64,000 nucleotides of DNA from positions 14,356 through 78,355 of the forward strand of contig JAWAHN010000002.1 in assembly GCA_038889235.1 (NCBI GenBank), given 5' to 3'. Position 1 is the first letter of the stretch. Every line of letters begins with the position of its first letter. The notes beneath the pieces are model-generated. The model had not been told where the DNA came from. It searched no databases and saw only the letters and a list, made by a program, of their open reading frames with translations. Positions 43,149 to 50,456 of this stretch are shown piece after piece. Origin of the DNA: Candidatus Jordarchaeales archaeon (GTDB taxonomy: Archaea > Asgardarchaeota > Jordiarchaeia > Jordiarchaeales > Freyrarchaeaceae). The translations under genes were made by a program, and so were the position numbers.

Positions 43149-43754
43149 TTGAAAAAACTCAAACGTGGACTATTAATAGTATTCGAAGGGATAGACGGTG
43201 CCGGAAAAACCACTCACGCCAAACTACTCGCAGAGTGGTTGAGCGAAAAAGGATACGAAGTGCATCTGACGAAGGAACCAACAAACGGAGAAATAGGGGC
43301 AATGCTTCGCAGACAACTAGCGGAAAAGGTTTTCCACCCAGCTACGTTGGCCCTCCTCTTTGCGGCGGATAGGGTTGAACACACTGAGAAGGAGATAAAA
43401 CCAATGATTGAGGCAGGGAAAATCGTGGTTTCAGACCGCTACCTGGAATCGTCCATCTGCTACCAGGCAGCATCAGGTTTAAGCGTGGAATGGATTGAGA
43501 ACATAAACAGGTGGGCGCTAAAAGCGGACTTAACGATTCTACTGGATATTGACGTTCAAACAGCTATAAGCCGTCTGGGAAATAAGTCAAGGGACAAGTT
43601 TGAAGAGGAAGAATTCCTTGTGAAGGTTAGAGAAATATACCTTAAAAGAGCTAAACGCAAGGGTTACCATGTGATTGACGCCACCCCTCCAATAGGAGAG
43701 GTGCAAGCAAAGATAAGGAAAACTGTGGGTTCGTTCATCGAGCGCATCAAATGA
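43149..43754 (+). CDS. tmk: Thymidylate kinase
   Basis: 201 residues, TTG start after GGTGGG. P-loop FEGIDGAGKTTHAKLLAEWL, EPTNGEIGAMLRR, the DRYLESSICYQ segment that contacts dTMP, and LLDIDVQTAISRLGNK are all typical. It phosphorylates dTMP to dTDP and so works one step after the ThyA at 7624. It stands alone. Confidence 0.95.
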   Translation: MKKLKRGLLIVFEGIDGAGKTTHAKLLAEWLSEKGYEVHLTKEPTNGEIGAMLRRQLAEKVFHPATLALLFAADRVEHTEKEIKPMIEAGKIVVSDRYLESSICYQAASGLSVEWIENINRWALKADLTILLDIDVQTAISRLGNKSRDKFEEEEFLVKVREIYLKRAKRKGYHVIDATPPIGEVQAKIRKTVGSFIERIK

Positions 43755-43790
43755 AAAGGTTTATTTCTGAGGATGATACATCAAGTGTTT

Positions 43791-43846
43791 GGCGATGAAG
43801 AATTATGTACTCCTGACTAGATGAAGAACGACAGGCGGCCTGAGCC
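43791..43846 (+). ncRNA. Candidate C/D box guide RNA
   Basis: Boxes occur in order: C-like GCGATGA (43792-43798), D' CTGA (43813-43816), C'-like TAGATGA (43818-43824) and D CTGA (43840-43843). Flanking GGC (43791-43793) and GCC (43844-43846) could close the terminal stem. The size, 56 bases, is normal for archaeal C/D RNAs. The spacers (14 and 15 bases) are slightly long and both C boxes deviate. The D guide ends CAGGCGGC, complementary to GCCGCCTG at 6744-6751 in 16S; eight pairs may be chance. Confidence 0.4.
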
Positions 43847-43871
43847 TGTACTTACATGAATCCTGAGAAGC

Positions 43872-44246
43872 TTACTCTTCTTCTAACAATCTTTTGACCT
43901 CTTCAGATACGCGCTTCAAAGTCATTAGTATGAGCCCTAAGTTGGCATTGTTCCTCGCGAGAACAGTTAGCAGCGCGCTCTCCCCCGCACCCTTTATTAT
44001 TACGTACCCGTTCTCCCCCTGCAACAAGACTTGCTGCAGTCTCCCCCTAACAAGCTCAGCACTAACCTTTTCTGAAACGCTAAGTATAGCTGACGCCATA
44101 GCGGCAACAACTGCCTCATCTATCTCCTGAGGCATAGCTGATACTATTGGAAGCCCCTCAGTACTTACTATCGCGCTAGCTTCTATTCCAGGGGTGGTAG
44201 CCTCCATGTTCCTGAGCAACTCTAAAAGTTCCTCAATTTTGGTCAC
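43872..44246 (-). CDS. Roadblock/LC7 domain protein
   Basis: 124 residues, GTG start after AGAGGGG. The Roadblock fold is recognised by the N-terminal helix EELLELLRNMEATTPGIEAS, the strand AIVSTEGLPIVSAMP, LQQVLLQGENGYVIIKG and the closing helix LGLILMTLKRVSEEVKRLL. Roadblock proteins dimerise and act as regulators (often activators) of small Ras-like GTPases in archaea, bacteria and eukaryotes. GTPases at 24695 and 28880 are potential partners, although the genes are distant. Confidence 0.9.
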   Translation of the reverse strand: MTKIEELLELLRNMEATTPGIEASAIVSTEGLPIVSAMPQEIDEAVVAAMASAILSVSEKVSAELVRGRLQQVLLQGENGYVIIKGAGESALLTVLARNNANLGLILMTLKRVSEEVKRLLEEE

Positions 44247-44439
44247 ACATACCCCTCTTAGATTATTCTTACTGCCTGTTTTCCGAAAAAGGTTATTTCC
44301 ACCACCAGCTTCATGGATGCTGTATCTTAAAAAGTTATCTTTCTATGTGGCAGGCAGCGAGCTTTTTGAATGGAATCATGTCGTTTCAGAATACACGTAA
44401 ACTGAAGCTCGGCTAAATAATAAGCTGGCTAGAGAGAAC

Positions 44440-44450
44440 TTTTAAATATA
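44440..44450 (+). promoter_or_regulatory. TATA box for map
   Basis: TTTTAAATATA lies about 50 bases before the map ATG, with a GGAGG ribosome site (44484-44488) between them. Confidence 0.55.
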
Positions 44451-44495
44451 GACTTCCTTTCTCCACCACATTAGGGTTTCAGTGGAGGTTTAGTG

Positions 44496-45413
44496 ATGTC
44501 CGACGAGAAGAAGAGTGGGGATAAAGCAGAGGCGTTAGAGAAGCATCGCCAGGCAGGAAAAATTGCGAGGGAAGTTAAAAACGCAGTTAAAAGCCTAGTT
44601 AGGCCTGGAGTCAAATGCATTGAAATATGTGAAAGCGTTGAGCGGTTAATAGTGGAGAAGGGCGGAAGACCTGCTTTCCCCTGCAACGTTTCAATTAACA
44701 ACGTCGCGGCACACTACACTTCACCACCTGGAGACAGCCTAACCATAAGCGATGGTGACGTAGTTAAGGTTGACTTTGGCGTTCACGTGGACGGCTACAT
44801 TGCTGACACCGCGTTAACATTTTGCATGAACAAGGAAGCCGAAAAGCTAGTTGAAGCCGCAAGGGAAGCGCTGAAAAAAGCCCTCGAGATCATAGCCCCA
44901 AGAGTGAAAACGAACGACGTCGGGAGAGAGATAGAAGCGGTCATTAAGGAGTATGGTTACCGCCCAATACGTGACCTGTCGGGCCATATATTAGAGCAGT
45001 ACTTCCTTCACGGGGCTAAGATAATTCCAAATGTAGCTCTCCCGCACGGAGAGGTCATAGAGGAGGGAGAAGTCTACGCTGTGGAAATATTCGCATCGAA
45101 CGGGTCTGGAAGCGTGAGCGAAGCGCCCTATGCCTATATCTTCAGCCTTCAGCCGTTCCTCGCTCCTTTAAGACTCAAAGAAGCAAGAAGAATAGTAATG
45201 CTTGTTGAGGAGGAATACAAGACTTTACCTTTCGCCGAGAGATGGCTAGCGGACAAGTTTTCAAGGGGGAAGTTGAGGGTTGCTCTGAGGGAACTCGTGT
45301 CAAAGGGGGCGTTACGCCAGTACAGGGTGCTTTCCGACAGGAAAGGTAGTTACGTTGCCCAAGCGGAAGAGACCGTAATAGTTACGGATAGTGGTTGTGA
45401 AGTTATAACTTAG
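44496..45413 (+). CDS. map: Methionine aminopeptidase, type II
   Basis: 305 residues from ATG 44496; GTG 44493 is adjacent. It removes initiator methionine. Ligands of the dimetal centre are all visible: His in SINNVAAHYTS, two Asp in VDFGVHVDGYIADTA, His in DLSGHILEQYFLH, Glu in YAVEIFAS and Glu in QAEETVIV. The inserted helical subdomain between the last two makes it the type II enzyme found in archaea and eukaryotes. A beta-CASP RNase gene follows eight bases later. Confidence 0.95.
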   Translation: MSDEKKSGDKAEALEKHRQAGKIAREVKNAVKSLVRPGVKCIEICESVERLIVEKGGRPAFPCNVSINNVAAHYTSPPGDSLTISDGDVVKVDFGVHVDGYIADTALTFCMNKEAEKLVEAAREALKKALEIIAPRVKTNDVGREIEAVIKEYGYRPIRDLSGHILEQYFLHGAKIIPNVALPHGEVIEEGEVYAVEIFASNGSGSVSEAPYAYIFSLQPFLAPLRLKEARRIVMLVEEEYKTLPFAERWLADKFSRGKLRVALRELVSKGALRQYRVLSDRKGSYVAQAEETVIVTDSGCEVIT

Positions 45414-45421
45414 GTGGTGTC

Positions 45422-46738
45422 TTGGCTGTAGAAATAACTTTTTTGGGTGGAGCTAGGCAGGTTGGCCGCTCCTGCGTCTTCATTAAAGCGGATGGTAGGA
45501 AGATTATGTTGGACGCAGGAGTGGATGTGGGCTCCACTGAGAACGCTTTCCCCCTAGAGCCGCCGGAGCCACTAGACCTACTTATACTCACGCATGCACA
45601 CTTAGACCACGCAGGTTACACACCGTACATAGTGGCAAAATACCATGTGCCTTTGATAAGCACCCCGCCCACCCAGGACCTCTCAGAGATACTTAACATA
45701 GACTATTTGAAGCTTAGGAAAGAAGAGGCACCTTACACGTTCACCGAAATAATGAACGTTCGGAAGCACGCTGTAGACTTACTCTACAAGCAACCTGTGA
45801 ACCTTGGAAGCGGGGTTGAAGCCACCCTTCTCAGGGCTGGACACATCCTTGGAAGTGCAATGATCCGTCTTAAGACCGAAAAACACATCATTCTTTACAC
45901 TGGGGACATATGTACCAGAAATACGAGAACACAGACCATGGTCGATCTTTCAATGTGTGACGCGGACACCGTAATTATAGAGTCAACGTACTCCTCTCCG
46001 TCAGACCAGCATCCAAGTCTCCAGAAAACGGAGAGAGATTTCATTTCAGCCGTCGCGGATACCCTAAAAGGCGGCGGCATCGTCTTAATACCTGTCTTCG
46101 CCGTTGGTCGAGCTCAAGAGGTCATGCTTTGCCTTGAAGCATACATAAGAAGCGGCGTGGTGCCCGAAGCCCCAATATTCATAGATGGCATGATACGTAA
46201 AGTTAACACTATATACCGCATGTACTGGGAGCACCTAAGCGACCCGATTAAAAAGCAGATACGTTACACCAAGCAGAACCCTCTAGAATCTAGCGTGTTC
46301 ATTGATGTTGAAGAGCGAAAAGACCTGCTGAAGATGGAAGGACCCATGATAATAATCAGCACCTCCGGCATGCTGGAAGGAGGACCTATAATCTACTACT
46401 TGAAGAACTTCGGTGATGACCCAAAAAACCTGATATGCCTCACAGGGTACCAGGTTCCCGGTACGCGGGGGCGTATGCTTTACGACGGGGTGCGCGAACT
46501 GGATCTAAACGGAGAGAAAGTTAAGATCGAGGCAAAAGTGTGTTTTTTCGACTTCAGCGCCCACGCTGACTATCCCGGCTTGCTCCGCTTTCTCAGTGCC
46601 TTCAAAAAATTGAAAAGAGTGCTTTGCGTTCACGGAGAGGAGAAAAAGATTCTAAGTTTTTGCGAGAGAGTTAAATCTCTCAGAGATGTGGAGGCATACG
46701 CGCCCTCTAATGGGGAAACTGTTATACTTCAAGATTGA
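45422..46738 (+). CDS. Beta-CASP metallo-beta-lactamase ribonuclease (CPSF-like)
   Basis: 438 residues, TTG start after GGTGG. It begins TFLGGARQVGRSC, with LTHAHLDHAG, LRAGHILGSAMIRL, YTGDICTRNTRT and the beta-CASP motifs IISTSGMLEGGPIIYYL, FFDFSAHADY and CVHGEEKK. There are no KH domains, so it belongs with aCPSF2 or archaeal RNase J-like enzymes. It is roughly one-third identical by eye to the protein at 32216, so the window carries two paralogues. Its 3' end overlaps the convergent GlyRS gene by ten bases. Confidence 0.9.
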   Translation: MAVEITFLGGARQVGRSCVFIKADGRKIMLDAGVDVGSTENAFPLEPPEPLDLLILTHAHLDHAGYTPYIVAKYHVPLISTPPTQDLSEILNIDYLKLRKEEAPYTFTEIMNVRKHAVDLLYKQPVNLGSGVEATLLRAGHILGSAMIRLKTEKHIILYTGDICTRNTRTQTMVDLSMCDADTVIIESTYSSPSDQHPSLQKTERDFISAVADTLKGGGIVLIPVFAVGRAQEVMLCLEAYIRSGVVPEAPIFIDGMIRKVNTIYRMYWEHLSDPIKKQIRYTKQNPLESSVFIDVEERKDLLKMEGPMIIISTSGMLEGGPIIYYLKNFGDDPKNLICLTGYQVPGTRGRMLYDGVRELDLNGEKVKIEAKVCFFDFSAHADYPGLLRFLSAFKKLKRVLCVHGEEKKILSFCERVKSLRDVEAYAPSNGETVILQD

Positions 46739-48279
46739 AGTTCCTCCAAGCTGCTAAGGCTTATCCTTCCCTCAGCGAGGTCTGAGAGAATTTTCGGGAC
46801 AAGCTCCGCTTTAACGCGAACCTGTTTCCTAGTATCTCTGCTTCTTAGAGTTACGGTGTTATCTTCAATGGTCTGGTAGTCCACGGTTACGCAGACAGGT
46901 ACTCCTATTTCGTCCGCCCTAGCATATCTCTTCCCTATGCTCCCTCTATCATCGTATTCGACGAAGATCCCGCTTTTTCTAATGTTTCTAAACAACTCTT
47001 TGGCTTTAGACACTAATGGCTCTTTCTTCATTAATGGAAGGACGAACGCAATTATCGGCGCTATTTCTGGTGGAAATTGGAACCAGCTCCACCCTCTTCC
47101 GTCGTCCTCCCTGTAGCAATGTTCTAGTATGCAGTAGACTATCCTTTCAACGCCAAAAGAGGGCTCAACAACCTCTGGAATCACCTTTTCCCCGTTAAAG
47201 TCAACTGAAAGGTCTTCGCCGCTGTGCTTCATGTGACACTTAAGGTCGTAGTCTGTCCTGTAAGCGTTACCGACAACTTCCTTTACCCCTATGCTCAGCT
47301 CAACTTCAAGATCGAAGTTCCCTCCAGAGTAAAACGGGGTCTCCTCGGGAAGCATGTGTCTGAAGCGGAACTTTTCTCTTGGTATCCCTATTTTTTCGAA
47401 AAACTCCGCCTCCCTAGATAGGTAGTATGCGATGTACGCGTTGGGTACAATCCCCTTCTCGATAGCCTCTTTAACGGTCACCTCGACAACGTCGCCTCCC
47501 TTGATCTGGCTCTCCCTGGTAAGGATCCTAAACTTGGAGTTTGCAACTTCGTTAATCCAAGAGTGATCTTTTGCTTCCTTAGGGTTTATGAAAAGTTCAA
47601 TTTCCATCTGTGTGAACTCGCGTAGACGAATTAAACCCTGCCTAGGAGATATCTCGTTCCTGTACGCTCTTCCTATCTGCGCAATGCCAAACGGAAGCTT
47701 CCCCCTCATGACTTGGAAAACTCTCTTGAAATCTATGAAAATAACTTGGGCTGTTTCAGGCCTTAGAAAAGCCACCTTTCCTCCGAGGGGTCCAACTTCT
47801 GTCCTAAACATCAGGTTGAAAAGGGATACGTCGGAAAGCTCGCCTCCACAGTTTGGGCAACGCAACTTGTTTTCCCGTATGATCCGCGTGAGCTCTTCAA
47901 CACTCGCCCCCTCAACCTTGATTCCCAACTCTTCCTCAATTAAGTGATCCGCCCTCAGCTTTGTTTTACATTTCAAGCAGGAAGTCACCGGGTCAACAAA
48001 TGCCTCAACGTGCCCCGAAGCTGCGAGAACCTCATAGGGAAGTATCGTTGACCCGTTTATCTCGTAGATCGGGAAGTTCGTCTCCTCAATTATGAAAAAC
48101 TTCCGCCAGAAATCAATCAGCCTTTTGACTAGAAGGGTTCCTATTGGGCCGAAATCGTAAAAGCCAGCTACCCCACCATAAATCTCCGCCGTTGGAATTA
48201 CGAAACCCCTGTGGAGCGCTAAGGTCCATACTTTCTCAAACAGAGTTTTCCCCTCAGCGACTTTTTCCACACGCTCCAA
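46729..48279 (-). CDS. glyS: Glycyl-tRNA synthetase (archaeal alpha2 type)
   Basis: 516 residues from TTG 48279, placed correctly after the AGGTGGTG site; GTG 48291 is the alternative. Class II motifs are present: IYEINGSTILPYEVLAASGH, the motif 2 loop AYRNEISPRQGLIRLREF, and motif 3 EPSFGVERIVYCILE. A zinc knuckle (CLKCKTKL and CPNCGGEL) is inserted after the first motif. The anticodon-binding domain lies at about residues 410-505. RpoP is encoded just upstream on the same strand. Confidence 0.95.
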   Translation of the reverse strand: MERVEKVAEGKTLFEKVWTLALHRGFVIPTAEIYGGVAGFYDFGPIGTLLVKRLIDFWRKFFIIEETNFPIYEINGSTILPYEVLAASGHVEAFVDPVTSCLKCKTKLRADHLIEEELGIKVEGASVEELTRIIRENKLRCPNCGGELSDVSLFNLMFRTEVGPLGGKVAFLRPETAQVIFIDFKRVFQVMRGKLPFGIAQIGRAYRNEISPRQGLIRLREFTQMEIELFINPKEAKDHSWINEVANSKFRILTRESQIKGGDVVEVTVKEAIEKGIVPNAYIAYYLSREAEFFEKIGIPREKFRFRHMLPEETPFYSGGNFDLEVELSIGVKEVVGNAYRTDYDLKCHMKHSGEDLSVDFNGEKVIPEVVEPSFGVERIVYCILEHCYREDDGRGWSWFQFPPEIAPIIAFVLPLMKKEPLVSKAKELFRNIRKSGIFVEYDDRGSIGKRYARADEIGVPVCVTVDYQTIEDNTVTLRSRDTRKQVRVKAELVPKILSDLAEGRISLSSLEELQS

Positions 48280-48352
48280 ATGAAACACCACCTAGATTAG
48301 AAGACTGGCACTCGAAAATAATCTACCCTATTAACTCAGTGATGGTGAAAAA

Positions 48353-48493
48353 CTATCTAGCTATAACTTTTTTGGTGACAGGTGGTCTTGTCTTAAATAA
48401 GACGCGTGAACCACACTTACATCTGACTCCCTGTATACTGCTAAGCTCTTCTTCCTTTATCTCTGATCCACACTTCCAACAAACATAGGGCAT
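48353..48493 (-). CDS. rpoP: DNA-directed RNA polymerase subunit P (Rpb12-like)
   Basis: 46 residues from ATG 48493. The zinc ribbon reads YVCWKCGSEI and VRCKCGSRVLFKTRPP, the hallmark of archaeal RpoP/Rpb12, which helps assemble the Rpb3-Rpb10-Rpb11 platform. Length and the basic C-terminus are typical. The GlyRS gene follows about 75 bases later, and the usual neighbour eL43 (L37Ae) is not here. Confidence 0.93.
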   Translation of the reverse strand: MPYVCWKCGSEIKEEELSSIQGVRCKCGSRVLFKTRPPVTKKVIAR

Positions 48494-48571
48494 GGTGCCC
48501 CACCAGCCTGAACACCGTTAACTCCATTCTAACCTCACAATTTAAACCTTACTCAGTCAGCATTCACAACC

Positions 48572-50182
48572 TTACCCCGGCGTTCCTCCGCTGTTACCCA
48601 CTATGACCCCCTCAGTAAGCTTATCCCCTAGCACGTTTGTAATCTTCACCCTAGCTACGTCCCCTATCCTTGCCTTGCCTGAAAGGACAACAATCGGCCC
48701 CTCTCGTAGCGGGTAACCTACGAGTCTACCTTTAAAAATGCCTCTCCCTCTTTCAGCGACCAAAACATCTATTACACTGCCAACAAGCTTTCTCTTCAGA
48801 AGCTTGTTCACCTTTATCACTTCCTGCACTATTAACCCTCCAGCCTTACTCCTTGACGCCGAGGGCGCCTCCCTAAATCCCTCGAAAGCAGACATAGGAA
48901 GCGGCTTAAACCGGTAAACTGTTATCTTTTCCGCCCCCAGCCTTGCTACATCCCTTATCATTTTGGCAGTTTCACGTGCCACTCTAACCGTCTGTCCAGG
49001 AAGACCATGAATGAAATAAACATAGGGGCGAAGGCCTGTTTTAACTGCCGTTTTCACAGCCGCGACTACTTCGCTTGGAGTCGACGGGCGACCTAAGAGG
49101 TAGGCGTGCTTAGCGTTTCCAGTCTCTCCACCTATGTGGATCGTTGAGTTAGGTAGGTATTCCGAGATGATTGACGCAGCTTCTTCAGTTAAAAGGCACG
49201 GCTTGGCGTTCTCAACGCTAATATAAGCTTTTCCCTCAGCGAGATCTTTCAAGTTTGAAAGAAGTTCCTCTATTCGGTCATAGTTTGCTTCTGGCTCGCG
49301 TGGGTCGGTTAGGGGGCCACTAACTTTCTCATCTCTGTGAAAATCTAGGAAGCAGCTTGCTCCAAGGTATATTCTTTTCACGCCTTGCTCAAGGAGCCCC
49401 TCAACCTCCACTAATACGCTTTCTATCTCCCTACTCCTTGGTGGTCCATACACGTTTGGCACAGAGCAGTAACCGCACCCTGGCGGTATATTGACTGGGC
49501 ACGTAAGTCTATCTTTTAGAGATTTGCTTGTGCACCGTCCGCACTCAATGCACTTCCTTCCATCCGGCAACTGTATCCTAGTTCTGTAGAAGTTCGAGCA
49601 CCCTCTAACGCACCAAACGTAAACTCTGGCAACCGTGTAGAGAGGGTAGTCTTTTATGTGCTTGACTGATGGCTCCCATCGCCCCGTCGTTCGCCGGACA
49701 CCGGAACTGAAGAAGCCGGTGGTCCTAGAAGCAAAGCTGACACCCGGTATCCTTCTCAGCTCTTCTTCGTCTGGGAGAACTCCATCAGACAAGCCTCTCC
49801 TAAACAAGTCTGCAACAGTGTCTTCAGCTTCACCCACCAGAACTAGGTCATAACCTGCATCGAGGAGTTTCTTTGCCTCGAGAGATGCGGGGCCGCCTGC
49901 TATGCAAACTCCGTCGCTCCAACGCCTCCAAAGTCCTGCAATTTTCGCCATAGCGGGGATATCCATGCTCATTCCACCGCACATCAAAACATCAAACTCT
50001 GAGAGTTTGGGCCCAGCTCCAAAGAAAACTTCCGGGACCATTATTCTAACATCTGCTCCTAACTCTTCCAAGACGCCAGCTATCGCTCGTGCACCACTCC
50101 CTATCACATCTCTTGCAAGCCCCCTAATCCCACTACCAGCACCCGTAGCATCGACAAGCAAGAAACGGGTCACTGCTGGCAC
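48572..50182 (-). CDS. Radical SAM protein with B12-binding-like N-terminus and TRAM domain
   Basis: 536 residues. Residues 1-150 form a Rossmann-like B12-binding-type domain (LLVDATGAGSGIRGL; VCIAGGPASLEA; DLVLVGEAEDTV). The radical SAM core follows, with cysteines in CVRGCSNFY, KCIECGRC and CPVNIPPGCGYCSVP; the last group has C-x7-C-x2-C rather than C-x3-C-x2-C spacing. YFIHGLPGQTVRVARETA is typical of the barrel. The C-terminal 65 residues are a TRAM domain (GSVIDVLVAERGRGIFKG; GDVARVKITNVLGD), as in tRNA methylthiotransferases. It may modify RNA. The target is unknown. Confidence 0.8.
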   Translation of the reverse strand: MPAVTRFLLVDATGAGSGIRGLARDVIGSGARAIAGVLEELGADVRIMVPEVFFGAGPKLSEFDVLMCGGMSMDIPAMAKIAGLWRRWSDGVCIAGGPASLEAKKLLDAGYDLVLVGEAEDTVADLFRRGLSDGVLPDEEELRRIPGVSFASRTTGFFSSGVRRTTGRWEPSVKHIKDYPLYTVARVYVWCVRGCSNFYRTRIQLPDGRKCIECGRCTSKSLKDRLTCPVNIPPGCGYCSVPNVYGPPRSREIESVLVEVEGLLEQGVKRIYLGASCFLDFHRDEKVSGPLTDPREPEANYDRIEELLSNLKDLAEGKAYISVENAKPCLLTEEAASIISEYLPNSTIHIGGETGNAKHAYLLGRPSTPSEVVAAVKTAVKTGLRPYVYFIHGLPGQTVRVARETAKMIRDVARLGAEKITVYRFKPLPMSAFEGFREAPSASRSKAGGLIVQEVIKVNKLLKRKLVGSVIDVLVAERGRGIFKGRLVGYPLREGPIVVLSGKARIGDVARVKITNVLGDKLTEGVIVGNSGGTPG

Positions 50183-50456
50183 CTAGCCTCCAAGCATTTT
50201 TCCCTTTCCATACCAAGGAATTACCGAGCTCTAAAGATTTCCGCTAAAACCGTTTCAAAACACCGAAGAGAGTTGGTTAAACGCGATACGCTGCCGCTCG
50301 TTGCGGAGGGAGTCACGCCTCTTCAACAATAAAGCGCCTCAACAACTAGTAACCTCTTAAGGCAAAATTTATTAGAAGGGCACAATCATCTACATTGAAT
50401 CAAGCAATTCCATCCTCAAATTTTCCTGGGTGGTTTAACGCTGGGGGGTTTCTTTA
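50183..50456. promoter_or_regulatory. Promoter region of the four-gene coiled-coil locus
   Basis: The sequence between divergent genes contains CAAAATTTATTAGAAG at about 50362-50377, a plausible TATA box some 90 bases before the first start. A GGGGGGTT ribosome site lies at 50443-50450. No RNA gene is seen. Confidence 0.45.
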
